64,000 nt of DNA from Enterobacter chuandaensis (GCF_003594915.1 NZ_QZCS01000008.1:1-64000); one strand, 5' to 3'; positions 21,742-31,056 are shown, counted from the first letter of the stretch. The notes: generated by a model from the sequence alone, not told the origin. A program made the numbers and translations.

Positions 21742-22671
21742 TTAAACAGGCATCGCCTCGCGCGGAATAATCGCCCCGCGATACTGAATCACGGTGCTGG
21801 CCGTTAGGTGACCGCGCTGTGCCGCTGCTTCCGGCGTTCCTCCCGTCAGACGTACCGCCAGGTAGCCCGCGCTGAAGGAATCCCCCGCCGCGGTGGTATC
21901 AATCACTTTCTCTTTGGCCAGCTTCACAGCAGGAAGCTCGACCACCGCTTCACCCGCAATCGCGACCAGGCACGACTCCGCGCCGCGCTTAATCACCACT
22001 TCGCTCACGCCGGCCGCCTGTGTGCGGGCAATCACGTCCTCAACCGGCTTTTCACCCCACAGGGCGTCTTCATCGTCGAGCGTCAGGAAGGCGATGTCCG
22101 TGCACTGCAGCATCTGCTGATAAACCTGCTGCGTCTCTTCGCGGCTGGCCCACAGGCGTGGGCGGTAGTTGTTATCAAAAATCACCTTCCCGCCGTTGGC
22201 GCGGCATTCGCGCAGCAGCGAGAGCAGCTTTTCGCGGCTGGTCGGGCTTAAAATTGCCAGGCTAATGCCGCTCAGATAGAGGTAATCAAACGTCGCCAGC
22301 TCTTCGCATATGGCCGCAGCGGCGTCGCTCTCCAGCCAGAATTTGGCCGCCGCTTCGTTACGCCAGTAATAAAACGTGCGTTCACCGGTGCTGTCGGTTT
22401 CGATGTAGTAAAGCCCAGGCAGGCGGTTTTCCATCCGCTGGATCAGCGAGGTTTCAACATGTTCACTCTGCCAGGCTTCCAGCATCTGCTGGCTGAAGCT
22501 GTCCGTACCCAGGGCGGTAACGTAGTTCACGGTGAGTGCCTCAGGCGCAACCTGACGGGCAATGTAAACCGAGGTGTTTAACGTATCGCCACCAAATCCG
22601 CGGCTGACTTCCGCGCCTTTTTGTGACAGCTCAATCATGCATTCGCCAATCACGGCAATTTTTTTGGACAT
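21742..22671 (-). CDS. kdgK: 2-dehydro-3-deoxygluconokinase KdgK
   Basis: KdgK phosphorylates 2-keto-3-deoxygluconate to KDPG, the step before Eda aldolase in hexuronate and pectin-derived sugar breakdown. The 309-aa protein is a PfkB/ribokinase-family enzyme: N-terminal GECMIELS, GFGGDTLNTSVYIAR, and the C-terminal active site DTTAAGDSFSAGYLA, with the catalytic Asp in AAGDSF. A KdgR-box-like palindrome lies about 65 bp upstream of the start, fitting induction by keto-deoxygluconate. Confidence 0.96.
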   Translation of the reverse strand: MSKKIAVIGECMIELSQKGAEVSRGFGGDTLNTSVYIARQVAPEALTVNYVTALGTDSFSQQMLEAWQSEHVETSLIQRMENRLPGLYYIETDSTGERTFYYWRNEAAAKFWLESDAAAAICEELATFDYLYLSGISLAILSPTSREKLLSLLRECRANGGKVIFDNNYRPRLWASREETQQVYQQMLQCTDIAFLTLDDEDALWGEKPVEDVIARTQAAGVSEVVIKRGAESCLVAIAGEAVVELPAVKLAKEKVIDTTAAGDSFSAGYLAVRLTGGTPEAAAQRGHLTASTVIQYRGAIIPREAMPV

Positions 22672-22735
22672 AGTCGTGAACCTGAACAGAAGAATTTTCA
22701 GCAGTGTGCGCTGAGTGAATTAGATGGTCAACTAT

Positions 22736-22754
22736 ATTAAAACGACGTTCCATT
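22736..22754 (-). promoter_or_regulatory. Candidate KdgR operator upstream of kdgK
   Basis: On the minus strand the site reads AATGGAACGTCGTTTTAAT. It is close to the KdgR consensus AATGAAAC-NN-GTTTCATT as I remember it (imperfect palindrome with AAC/GTT core) and lies 65 bp upstream of the kdgK start. Confidence 0.55.
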
Positions 22755-22826
22755 ATTTTATTTGAGCCAGCGCGTGTTCCGGCAAATTTCTGTCATCTTA
22801 ATTTCATTTTCGCGGTGAATTGAACA

Positions 22827-22853
22827 TAAAGTTCTCAATTGTCGGGCCGATAA
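22827..22853 (+). promoter_or_regulatory. Flagellar sigma-28 (FliA) promoter of pdeH
   Basis: TAAAGTTC, then 11 bases, then GCCGATAA. This matches the class-3 flagellar consensus TAAAGTTT-N11-GCCGATAA at every position but one, and lies 48 bp before the pdeH ATG. It ties c-di-GMP breakdown to flagellar gene expression, as known for E. coli yhjH. Confidence 0.9.
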
Positions 22854-22900
22854 CCCATTGACGAGTCCAGAAAGGCCATCCCAACAACAGGACATCTGAA

Positions 22901-23674
22901 ATGAAGTCAGAGCAGGTTATCCAGCGGCTGAGCACTACGCCTGAGGCAAGTATTGAGAACTTGCAGGAGCATCGCTACTGGCTGCAATGTGAGCGCGCGT
23001 ATACCTGGCAGCCGATCTACCGAACGGATGGTCGACTGATGGCAATTGAAATTTTGACAGTCGTCACGCACCCGTCAAATCCTTCCCAGCGTATCGCGCC
23101 GGATCGCTATTTTGCCGAAGTTGCTGTTCGCCAGCGTCTGGACGTGCTGGAAGAGCAGATCCGTATGCTGGCGACGAAACAGGCTTTTTTCGAGCAGCAT
23201 ACTCTCCTCGCCTCGGTTAACGTTGATGGCCCGACTCTGCTGGCGCTGCGTCAGAACGCGAAGCTGCAGGAGCTGATCGCCACCCTGCCGTGGCTGCGCT
23301 TTGAACTGGTGGAACATGTCCGCCTGCCGCAGGACTCCTCCTTTGCGTCGATGTGTGAATTTGGCCCGCTGTGGCTGGATGACTTTGGCACCGGTATGGC
23401 GAACTTCTCGGCCCTCAGCGAAGTGCGTTATGACTACATCAAGGTAGCCCGCGATCTGTTCATCATGCTGCGCCAGACCCCGGAAGGGCGGAATCTGTTT
23501 ACGCTGTTATTACAGCTGATGAACCGCTATTGCCAGGGCGTGATTGTTGAAGGCGTGGAAACGCTGGAAGAGTGGCGTGATGTGCAAAACTCTCCCGCAG
23601 CGGCGGCGCAAGGCTATTTCCTCTCTCGCCCCGTGCCGATGGATCTCCTCGAAAGCGTCAGAACGACCCTCTGA
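22901..23674 (+). CDS. pdeH: Cyclic-di-GMP phosphodiesterase PdeH (YhjH)
   Basis: PdeH is a stand-alone 257-aa EAL-domain enzyme without membrane segments and the main c-di-GMP hydrolase of motile E. coli, keeping YcgR from braking the flagellum. Seen here: AIEILTV where the EAL Glu sits (about residue 49), ASVNVDGP, ELVEHVRLP, WLDDFGTGMANFSAL (about 157-171), YDYIKVARDLF and VEGVETLEEW. It is transcribed from a near-perfect FliA promoter. Its level would oppose cellulose synthesis by BcsA. Confidence 0.96.
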   Translation: MKSEQVIQRLSTTPEASIENLQEHRYWLQCERAYTWQPIYRTDGRLMAIEILTVVTHPSNPSQRIAPDRYFAEVAVRQRLDVLEEQIRMLATKQAFFEQHTLLASVNVDGPTLLALRQNAKLQELIATLPWLRFELVEHVRLPQDSSFASMCEFGPLWLDDFGTGMANFSALSEVRYDYIKVARDLFIMLRQTPEGRNLFTLLLQLMNRYCQGVIVEGVETLEEWRDVQNSPAAAAQGYFLSRPVPMDLLESVRTTL

Positions 23675-23739
23675 TAACCCCGTTTCCCTTTGTCTGGACT
23701 ATAGTTTTACAGGACAGGTCATCAGGAAAGGGGATAACA

Positions 23740-25782
23740 ATGACAAAAACAACCAGGGTAATTTCCTGGACTACAGGGATTTTCTTGTTGTTGATCGCGA
23801 TCGTCGTTGTCATTATTGCGACGTTTGACTGGAACCGCCTTAAGCCGACCATCAACCAGAAAGTCTCCACTGAGCTAAACCGTCCCTTCGCCATTCGCGG
23901 CGATCTGGGTGTGGTATGGGAGCGTCAGAAAGAGGAGACCGGCTGGCGAAGCTGGATCCCCTGGCCCCACGTCCACGCCGACGACATTATTCTCGGCAAC
24001 CCGCCGGATATCCCCGAAGTGACCATGGTGCATTTGCCGCGCGTGGAAGCCACGCTGGCGCCGTTAGCGCTCCTGACCAAAACCGTCTATTTGCCGTGGA
24101 TCAAACTTCAGCAACCCGATGCGCGCCTGATCCGACTCTCTGAAAAAAACAATAACTGGACGTTTAACCTTGCCAGCGACGGCGAAAAAGATCCTAATGC
24201 CCAGCCTTCTTCCTGGTCATTCCGACTCGACAATATTCTTTTCGATCGCGGGCGGATCGTCATCGACGATAAGGTCAGCAAGGCGGACGTGGAGATCCAG
24301 GTCGATCCGCTGGGCAAACCGCTGCCGTTTAGCGAAGTCACGGGCAACAAGGAGAAAGGCGATAACACCAAAGCGGGTGATTATGTCTTCGGCCTGACGG
24401 CAAAAGGGCGCTACAACGGTCAGCCGCTGACCGGGAAAGGGAAAATCGGCGGCATGCTGGCGCTCCGGAGCGAAGGCACGCCGTTCCCGGTTCAGGCGGA
24501 TTTCCGCTCGGGGAATACGCGCGTGGCGTTTGTGGGGACGGTTAACGACCCGATGAACATGGGGGGCGTCGACCTCCAGCTCAAGTTCGCCGGTGACTCG
24601 CTGGGTGAGCTGTATGAACTGACCGGCGTACTGCTGCCGGATACCCCGCCGTTCGAAACGGACGGACATCTGGTGGCCAAAATCGATACCGAAAAATCGT
24701 CCGTTTTTGACTACCGGGATTTCAATGGCCGCATCGGCGACAGTGACATCCACGGCACACTGACCTACACCACCGGCAAACCACGGCCAAAACTTGAAGG
24801 GGATGTCGAATCTCGCCAGCTGCGTCTGGCCGATCTGGGCCCGCTGATTGGCGTGGATTCCGGCAAAGGCACTAAATCAAAAGAGGTGAAAAAAGACGTT
24901 CAGCCTGCGGGAAAAGTACTGCCTTACGATCGCTTTGAAACCGATAAGTGGGACGTGATGGATGCAGATGTGCGCTTCAAAGGACGCAAGATTGAGCATG
25001 GCAGCACGCTGCCGCTGAGCGATCTCTCGACGCATATCATCCTGAAAAATGCCGACCTGCGCCTGCAGCCGCTGAAGTTTGGCATGGCGGGTGGGACGAT
25101 TTCCTCCAACATCCACCTGGAAGGCGATAAGAAGCCGATGCAGGGACGGGCGGAGATTCAGGCCCGTCGATTAAAGCTCAAAGAGCTAATGCCGAACGTG
25201 GAGCTGATGCAGAAAACCCTCGGTGAAATGAACGGCGACGCGGATATTCGCGGGGTGGGGAATTCCGTGGCAGCATTGCTGGGCAGCGGCAACGGTAACC
25301 TGAAACTGCTGATGAACGACGGTCTGGTCAGCCGCAACCTGATGGAGATCCTGGGGCTGAACGTCGGTAACTTTATCATCGGGCAAATCTTTGGTGATGA
25401 CGAGGTGCGGGTGAACTGCGCAGCGGCGAACCTGGATCTGGTGAACGGCGTGGCGCGTCCGCAGATATTTGCCTTCGACACGGAAAACGCGGTGATTAAC
25501 GTGACCGGTACCGCCAGCATGGCCTCGGAGCAGCTGGATTTGACCATCGATCCGGAAAGTAAGGGGATTCGTATTATCACCCTGCGCTCGCCGCTTTACG
25601 TGCGCGGGACCTTTAAAAATCCGCAGGCGGGCGTCAAGCCAGGGCCGCTGATTGCGCGCGGTGCAGTAGCGGCAGCGCTTGCCACACTGGTGACGCCCGC
25701 TGCGGCGCTGCTGGCGCTGATTTCGCCGTCAGAAGGCGAGGCGAATCAGTGCCGGAATATTTTGTCGCAGATGAAGAAGTAG
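23740..25782 (+). CDS. yhjG: AsmA-family inner-membrane/periplasmic protein YhjG
   Basis: The 680 aa begin with one N-terminal helix (about residues 7-28, GIFLLLIAIVVVIIATFDW) followed by a long periplasmic beta-rich AsmA domain; the AsmA C-terminal signature lies near LDLTIDPESKGIRIITLRSPLYVRGTF (split by family alignment, about 590-620). AsmA-like proteins are bridge-like proteins thought to move phospholipid between membranes. The exact role of YhjG is unknown. The ATG follows AGGGGATAAC. A REP-like element separates it from convergent yhjE. Confidence 0.92.
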   Translation: MTKTTRVISWTTGIFLLLIAIVVVIIATFDWNRLKPTINQKVSTELNRPFAIRGDLGVVWERQKEETGWRSWIPWPHVHADDIILGNPPDIPEVTMVHLPRVEATLAPLALLTKTVYLPWIKLQQPDARLIRLSEKNNNWTFNLASDGEKDPNAQPSSWSFRLDNILFDRGRIVIDDKVSKADVEIQVDPLGKPLPFSEVTGNKEKGDNTKAGDYVFGLTAKGRYNGQPLTGKGKIGGMLALRSEGTPFPVQADFRSGNTRVAFVGTVNDPMNMGGVDLQLKFAGDSLGELYELTGVLLPDTPPFETDGHLVAKIDTEKSSVFDYRDFNGRIGDSDIHGTLTYTTGKPRPKLEGDVESRQLRLADLGPLIGVDSGKGTKSKEVKKDVQPAGKVLPYDRFETDKWDVMDADVRFKGRKIEHGSTLPLSDLSTHIILKNADLRLQPLKFGMAGGTISSNIHLEGDKKPMQGRAEIQARRLKLKELMPNVELMQKTLGEMNGDADIRGVGNSVAALLGSGNGNLKLLMNDGLVSRNLMEILGLNVGNFIIGQIFGDDEVRVNCAAANLDLVNGVARPQIFAFDTENAVINVTGTASMASEQLDLTIDPESKGIRIITLRSPLYVRGTFKNPQAGVKPGPLIARGAVAAALATLVTPAAALLALISPSEGEANQCRNILSQMKK

Positions 25783-25792
25783 CTCACTTTTT

Positions 25793-25834
25793 CCCTCTCC
25801 CACCGGGAGAGGGTCGGGGTGAGGGCATCAGGCC
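25793..25834. repeat. REP-like element between yhjG and yhjE
   Basis: CCCTCTCCC-ACC-GGGAGAGGG followed by TCGGGGTGAGGGC, the third copy of the family in this window, again between convergent gene ends. Confidence 0.75.
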
Positions 25835-25842
25835 GCAATAAA

Positions 25843-27165
25843 TTACAGCGCCTGATGCTTAGTCTCATGGGTCAGCAGCAGCGCAATCAGCGTCAGCGCC
25901 GCCATGGCCGCCAGGTAAACGCCCACGTAGAACAGACCATAATTTGCCTGCAGCCAGGTGGCGATATACGGTGCCACGGACGCACCCAGAATAGACGAGA
26001 CGTTATAGGAGAACGACGCGCCGGTATAACGCACTTCCGTCGGGAACAACTCCGGCAGCAGCGCGCCCATCGGGCCGAAGGTCAGCCCCATCAGGCTCAG
26101 ACCAATCAGCAGGTACGCCATCACCAGCGCCGGACTACCTGAACCCAGCAGCGGCGGGAAGACGAACAGCGCGAACAGAATAATCAGCGTGGTGATCGTA
26201 ATCATGCTCGCGCGACGGCCAAACTTATCTGCCAGCAGGCCGGCAATCGGTACCATCACGCCAAACCCAATCACCGCCATCATCAGCATCCACAGCACTT
26301 CGTTACGCGGCAGACCCAGCCCAACCGGCGCGGCGGCGGTACTGTAGGTCATGGAGTAGACCGTCATGATGTAGAACAGCGTGTAGGTCGCCAGCATGAT
26401 AAACGTGCCCAGCACGGTCACGCGCACGTGTTTGGTCAGCAGGGTGCCCAGCGGCACTTTTACCTGTTTTTTCGCCGCGGCCACTTTTGCGAACACCGGC
26501 GTCTCATGCAGGGAAACACGCACATACAGGCCAATCAGCACCAGCACCGCTGAGAATACAAACGGAATGCGCCAGCCCCAGCTCATGAACTGCTCGTCGG
26601 TCAGCAGCCAGGAGAGCAACAGGAAGGTCCCGTTGGCAAAGAAGAAGCCAATCGGCGCGCCAAGCTGCGGGAATGAACCGTACAGCGCGCGTTTACGCGG
26701 CGGCGCGTTCTCGGTCGCCAGCAGCGCTGCGCCACCCCATTCACCGCCCAGCCCCAGACCCTGACCAAAACGCGCCAGCGCCAGCAGGACCGGCGCCAGA
26801 ATGCCGATGGTTTCATAGGTCGGCAGCAGGCCGATCGCCACGGTGGAGATCCCCATCGTCAGCAGCGAGGCCACCAGAGTGACCTTACGACCAATACGAT
26901 CGCCAAAGTGCCCAAACAGCGCAGATCCAATCGGACGCGCCACAAACGCGATAGCAAAGGTCGCCAGAGACTGTAGCGTCGCCGCCGTCGGGTCACCCTG
27001 CGGGAAGAATATATGCGGGAAAACGATGACCGCTGCGGTGGCGTAAATGTAAAAGTCGAAGAACTCAATGGCGGTGCCAATCAGCGATGCGACGACAACT
27101 TTATTGCGCGAGTTGACCGGGACGTTTTCCGCACCAGAGTCGAGTGTTGTGGCTGTTGCTTGCAT
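25843..27165 (-). CDS. yhjE: MFS transporter YhjE (metabolite:H+ symporter family)
   Basis: The 440-aa protein has 12 membrane helices and the major-facilitator sugar/metabolite:H+ symporter motifs: GSALFGHFGDRIGRKVTL (about 81-98) between helices 2 and 3, GLGLGGEWGGAALLATENAPPRKR (about 135-158) and ADKFGRRASM. This subfamily includes ShiA and ProP; the YhjE substrate is not known. The 261-bp gap upstream (27166-27426) shows only a short hairpin near 27398 that belongs to yhjD. Confidence 0.92.
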   Translation of the reverse strand: MQATATTLDSGAENVPVNSRNKVVVASLIGTAIEFFDFYIYATAAVIVFPHIFFPQGDPTAATLQSLATFAIAFVARPIGSALFGHFGDRIGRKVTLVASLLTMGISTVAIGLLPTYETIGILAPVLLALARFGQGLGLGGEWGGAALLATENAPPRKRALYGSFPQLGAPIGFFFANGTFLLLSWLLTDEQFMSWGWRIPFVFSAVLVLIGLYVRVSLHETPVFAKVAAAKKQVKVPLGTLLTKHVRVTVLGTFIMLATYTLFYIMTVYSMTYSTAAAPVGLGLPRNEVLWMLMMAVIGFGVMVPIAGLLADKFGRRASMITITTLIILFALFVFPPLLGSGSPALVMAYLLIGLSLMGLTFGPMGALLPELFPTEVRYTGASFSYNVSSILGASVAPYIATWLQANYGLFYVGVYLAAMAALTLIALLLTHETKHQAL

Positions 27166-27397
27166 AATATTTTCTTATTTTTTGCCGAACGAAAGGCCAT
27201 ATTACGCACAGCAAAAGCGACATTTCAATCTGTAACAAGGCCGCGTTCTGGTGATAAAAGCAACAAAAAGCGAATAATGTTCAGACCAGCCGAAATGCTT
27301 CCATGAAATGCTTCACAGTTTTTAAATATTGGTTGATTAAACTGGTTTTCGGTTAAATAAAAGTTACGGACTGGATTTATATGCTGAAATGATGAGT

Positions 27398-27417
27398 CGG
27401 GCTGAAATATCAGCCCG
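27398..27417 (-). terminator. Hairpin downstream of yhjD
   Basis: CGGGCTGA pairs with TCAGCCCG around a 4-nt loop, 9 bp beyond the yhjD stop. There is only a weak T-rich stretch after it on the minus strand. Confidence 0.5.
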
Positions 27418-27426
27418 AGAGCGGAG

Positions 27427-28452
27427 TTAGCGGTGTGTTTTACCGGGCATTCGCGTATCGCCTTTGTACTCGGCGGTGGCAATCCACGCCGCGCAGAACA
27501 GGGTCAGGCGGGCGAAGAAGTAGAAGAAGGCCATCAGCCCCAGCACCGAGCCAAACGCCGCGCCGGACGGGGATTTCACCAGCGACGGCAGCGTGTAGGT
27601 CATCACGATTTTAATCACTTCAAAGCCTATCGCCGCAATCAGCGTGCCGCGAAGCAGCGCTTTCTTGCGCGGACGATGGCGGGGCAGACGCCAGAAAATC
27701 CAGAAGAACAGCAGGTAGTTGGCGAAGATAGAGATCGCCAGCCCAATGCCGCGCCAGGCGGGCTTCAGCCATTCGATGTAATCAAGATAGAGCGCCGAGA
27801 TAATCATCTGCTGTGCGGAACCGGCAACAGAGGTGATGGAGAGCGTCACGACCAGCGCGACGAGCAGACCAATCAGCGAAATAAAATCACGGAAATACTT
27901 AACCCAAATCTTCTCCTGATCCTGAGGCGTGCGCTCCCACACGTCGCGCGACTGGGCGCGAATGGCCTCGCGCAGGTTGCCCATCCAGTTAACGCCGGAG
28001 TAAAGGGCGATCAGCAAACCGACGATCCCGACCGTGGTACGCTGCTGAACGGCGGTATTAATCGTGCTTTTAAGCGTGCTGGCGAGGGTCGGATCACTGA
28101 CGTTATTCAGGATCTTATTGAAGATATCCTGCAGCAGCGTCGGGTGCGACGCGAGTACAAAACCGGCCGCCGCAAACGACACCATCAGAATGGGGATCAT
28201 CGACAGGAAGGAAAAATAGGTGATAGCGGCACCAAACTGGTTCCCCATGCGGTCATTAAAGCGCTCGGTCGCGCGTATCAGATGCGCCACCATGGGAAAC
28301 TGCTGAATTCTTTCTGCCAGGCTGGTGACGGTACCCAGCGCCTTGCTGGCGGTACCGGGGGCTTTAGCCTCTTCTGGCTCGGTTTCCATCTTCTTGATGG
28401 GGTCATACTCTAAATGTTGGGTGGGTCGTTGCGGGTTATTTTCCGGCGTCAC
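27427..28452 (-). CDS. yhjD: Inner-membrane protein YhjD (YihY/BrkB family)
   Basis: YhjD is a multi-pass inner-membrane protein (about six helices) of the YihY/BrkB family; in E. coli a mutant allele suppresses loss of Kdo-lipid A, suggesting a role in envelope lipid traffic. The core NQFGAAITYFSFLSMIPILMVSF region and the tail ATAEYKGDTRMPGK are as in E. coli. I prefer the GTG at 28452 (MTPENNPQRPTQHLE, 341 aa) after AAGGAAAAG. An ATG at 28539 would add 29 residues but overlap the end of the upstream yhjC by 37 bp and lacks similarity to E. coli. Confidence 0.92.
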   Translation of the reverse strand: MTPENNPQRPTQHLEYDPIKKMETEPEEAKAPGTASKALGTVTSLAERIQQFPMVAHLIRATERFNDRMGNQFGAAITYFSFLSMIPILMVSFAAAGFVLASHPTLLQDIFNKILNNVSDPTLASTLKSTINTAVQQRTTVGIVGLLIALYSGVNWMGNLREAIRAQSRDVWERTPQDQEKIWVKYFRDFISLIGLLVALVVTLSITSVAGSAQQMIISALYLDYIEWLKPAWRGIGLAISIFANYLLFFWIFWRLPRHRPRKKALLRGTLIAAIGFEVIKIVMTYTLPSLVKSPSGAAFGSVLGLMAFFYFFARLTLFCAAWIATAEYKGDTRMPGKTHR

Positions 28453-28502
28453 GCGTCTTTTCCTTTTCGTTTGGCTGGATGTTACTGAATTATAGCTTGC
28501 GA

Positions 28503-29402
28503 CTAGTCCACGTAAGCTTTTGTGAGTTCGGTTAGCCACTCCATAAACAGATGTACCCGGCGGGAGAGGTTGCGCCGATGGGGGTAAATCAGGGAGACAG
28601 GCATCGGTTCCGCGCGATACTGCGGGAGGATCTCAACCAGCTTCTTTGCGCGCAGTAAATCACGCACCCCAACGCGCGGCGCCTGAATGATGCCCAGCCC
28701 GGCGAGGCAGGCGGCCTGGTAAGTTTCGGTGCTGTTGACGGTTAACACGCCGCCCGTTTTTATCCACTGCGTTGCACTGCCGTTATAAAACTCAAAACCC
28801 TGAGGGCGGCTTCCCAACATCGCGGCGTAATGAATCACGGCGTGCGAGCCTAAATCGTCCAGCGTGTCGGGGTAGCCAAAGCGCGCCAGGTAGTCCGGGC
28901 TGGCACAGTTAATCACGGACAGCTTGCCCAGCGGACGGGCAATCAGCCCCGAGTCCTTCAGGGAACCCACGCGGACGACGCAATCAAACCCTTCGCGGAT
29001 CACATCCACCAGGCGATCGCTGCTGCTGAGCTCCAGCTCGATACCCGGATACTGCTGTAAAAACGCAGGTAGTTTGGGGATGACGACATTTCGCGCAACG
29101 CCAACGGGCATATCCACGCGCAGCCGTCCGCTGATGCTGGAGGGATCGTGCTGAAACATACCGTCCAGCTCATCCAGGTTCGCCAGCAGATCTTTTGCCC
29201 GCTCGTAATAGACCATGCCGTCCTGCGTCAGGCTGACGCGGCGCGTGGTGCGGTGCAGTAGCTGTGTGCCAAGCCGGTTTTCCAGAGCCTGGATTTGCCG
29301 CGAAACGCTGCCTTTTGGCAGCGTTAATGTCTCTGCCGCGCGGGAAAAACTTTCCAGTTCCGCGACGCGAACGAACAGCTGCATTGCGTGAATTTTATCC
29401 AT
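28503..29402 (-). CDS. yhjC: LysR-family transcriptional regulator YhjC
   Basis: The 299 aa have an N-terminal winged helix-turn-helix (ELESFSRAAETLTLPKGSVSRQIQALE, about residues 16-42) and a C-terminal LysR effector-binding domain in the CrgA/AaeR-like subgroup. It is about as long as, and similar throughout to, E. coli YhjC. It is divergent from the SDR gene starting at 29522 with a 119-bp gap, the usual arrangement for a LysR regulator and its target. The inducer is unknown. Confidence 0.9.
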   Translation of the reverse strand: MDKIHAMQLFVRVAELESFSRAAETLTLPKGSVSRQIQALENRLGTQLLHRTTRRVSLTQDGMVYYERAKDLLANLDELDGMFQHDPSSISGRLRVDMPVGVARNVVIPKLPAFLQQYPGIELELSSSDRLVDVIREGFDCVVRVGSLKDSGLIARPLGKLSVINCASPDYLARFGYPDTLDDLGSHAVIHYAAMLGSRPQGFEFYNGSATQWIKTGGVLTVNSTETYQAACLAGLGIIQAPRVGVRDLLRAKKLVEILPQYRAEPMPVSLIYPHRRNLSRRVHLFMEWLTELTKAYVD

Positions 29403-29521
29403 AGAGAAAGCTCATTGTTGTTTGCACTGAAACAGTGAAGCGTTTTAACCCGCCTTTATTGATTTTCTATCACCTAATAAGCTCTTTCTCAATCTCCATA
29501 ACAGCCAAAACGAGGTTTAAG

Positions 29522-30280
29522 ATGACTGAACGTATCGCTTTAGTAACGGGTGGTAGCCGTGGTTTGGGTAAAAACGCTGCGTTAAAGCTGGCGGCAGACG
29601 GGACGGGAATTATCCTCACCTACAACCGCAGTCAGCAGGACGCGCTGGACGTAGTACGCGAAATTCAGGGAAAAGGCGTCAAGGCGGCGGCATTACCGCT
29701 CAACGTCGGGGATATTACCAGTTTCGAACATTTTGCCCGACAGCTTCAGGAAATCCTTATGAGCGTCTGGCAACGTGAAACCTTTGATTATTTATTGAAC
29801 AATGCCGGAACGGGTTTATACGCGCCCTATACCGAAACAACGGAAGCCCAGTTTGATGAGGCGCTGAACATTCACTTCAAAGGACCGTTTTTCCTGACGC
29901 AGCGCCTGCTGCCGCTGCTTAACGACGGCGGTCGGATCCTCAACGTCTCCAGCGGACTGGCCCGCTTCACCCAGCCTGGCTCGGGGACCTACGCCGCCAT
30001 GAAAGGGGCGATGGAAGTGCTGACCCGCTATCAGGCGAAAGAGCTTGGCGCGCGCGGGATCGCCGTTAACATCATCGCGCCAGGGGCGATAGAAACCGAC
30101 TTTGGCGGTGGACGCGTGCGCGACAACGCCGAGCTTAATCACATGCTGGCGTCGCAAACGGCGCTGGGGCGGGTGGGGCTACCGGACGATATCGGCGATG
30201 CCATCGCGGCACTGCTCAGCGATAAGCTCGGCTGGATGAATGCGCAACGTATTGAAGTGTCTGGCGGAATGTTCCTCTGA
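29522..30280 (+). CDS. Short-chain dehydrogenase/reductase
   Basis: The 252-aa SDR starts at ATG 29522 (MTERIALVTGGSRGLGKNAAL); an in-frame ATG at 29435 is rejected because the added residues are not family-like. It has the NAD(P)-binding TGGSRGLG (about 10-17), the NNAG motif (about 94-97), and the catalytic Ser-Tyr-Lys as SSGLA...YAAMK. The Arg in GGSRG favours NADPH. The substrate is unknown. The divergent LysR gene yhjC is its probable regulator. I do not recall an SDR at this place in E. coli. Confidence 0.9.
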   Translation: MTERIALVTGGSRGLGKNAALKLAADGTGIILTYNRSQQDALDVVREIQGKGVKAAALPLNVGDITSFEHFARQLQEILMSVWQRETFDYLLNNAGTGLYAPYTETTEAQFDEALNIHFKGPFFLTQRLLPLLNDGGRILNVSSGLARFTQPGSGTYAAMKGAMEVLTRYQAKELGARGIAVNIIAPGAIETDFGGGRVRDNAELNHMLASQTALGRVGLPDDIGDAIAALLSDKLGWMNAQRIEVSGGMFL

Positions 30281-30288
30281 TGTTTTCG

Positions 30289-30323
30289 CTTAAGGGGAGG
30301 GAATCCCTTAAGGAAATCCTTAA
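30289..30323. repeat. Two overlapping palindromes before yhjB
   Basis: CTTAAGGG...CCCTTAAG (8-bp perfect stem, 8-nt loop) overlaps TTAAGGAAATCCTTAA (6-bp stem). They share one arm, so two alternative hairpins or two protein sites are possible. They lie 9 bp after the SDR gene and 131 bp before yhjB. Confidence 0.55.
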
Positions 30324-30453
30324 TGCGAATGTGTCAAAATGCGGGTAAATATAAAAACCACTGGCGGATTTGTAACGTCTCCATTCATTGAGTTTTTTCT
30401 TAAAAAATGCCTCTGTAGAATCCCCCTTCGCTATTCTCAGAGGGAGAAATACG

Positions 30454-31056
30454 ATGCGAGTAATCATGTTTGACAGGCAGTCGATATTTATTCATGGAGC
30501 GATACACGGTCTGCAAAAGTTGATTCCTGAAATAAATATAACGGGGGCTTGTCAGGCAGACGATTTATGGGCGCAAATATCTGCTTCACCGTCTGCTATC
30601 GTCATGATTGATGGCAGTTTAATTCAGGAAGAGGGGCGTTCTTTCCTGGAGGAAATCATGCATCGCTTCCCGGCGATACGGGTGATCATGGTGTTGGCAA
30701 AAAAAGAGGCCAGATGGGTGGAGCAACTGATGCAGCGAAACGTAATGGCCATTATCCCCCGTAATGCCAACCCCGAGCGGTTTTCCGCCGTGCTGGATTC
30801 CGTGTCCCGAGGGATGGTCTGCTTCCCCGGGGAGTGGGTCAACCAACAATCGTCTGCGCAGGCGTTGTTATCCCTGAGCGAACGTCAGCGTGAGGTCCTG
30901 AAACTGCTGGCTGCGGGGGAATCAAATAAAGAGATTGGCCGCAATCTCAATATCAGTGCGGCCACGGTGAAAGCACACCTGGAAGCGCTTTTCCGCCGGC
31001 TGGAGGTGAAAAACAGAACCCAGGCCGCCATGTATTACACCCGGGCGACGGCCTGA
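30454..31056 (+). CDS. yhjB: LuxR/NarL-type regulator YhjB
   Basis: The 200 aa start at ATG 30454 (MRVIMFDRQSIFIHG) after AGGGAGAAA, matching E. coli YhjB; an upstream in-frame start would add 22 residues. It has an N-terminal receiver-like domain with the phosphoacceptor-position Asp in VMIDGS (about residue 53) but only one acidic residue at the N-terminal DD site. A C-terminal LuxR helix-turn-helix follows (LSERQREVLKLLAAGESNKEIGRNLNISAATVKAHLEAL, read in family alignment). It has no kinase next to it. Its last 22 bp overlap the end of the convergent lysozyme-like gene. Confidence 0.9.
   Translation: MRVIMFDRQSIFIHGAIHGLQKLIPEINITGACQADDLWAQISASPSAIVMIDGSLIQEEGRSFLEEIMHRFPAIRVIMVLAKKEARWVEQLMQRNVMAIIPRNANPERFSAVLDSVSRGMVCFPGEWVNQQSSAQALLSLSERQREVLKLLAAGESNKEIGRNLNISAATVKAHLEALFRRLEVKNRTQAAMYYTRATA

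Noticed and set aside
28453..28539. Upstream ATG (28539) for yhjD
   Set aside because: It would overlap the end of yhjC by 37 bp and add a basic stretch unlike the E. coli protein; GTG 28452 has a better ribosome-binding site.
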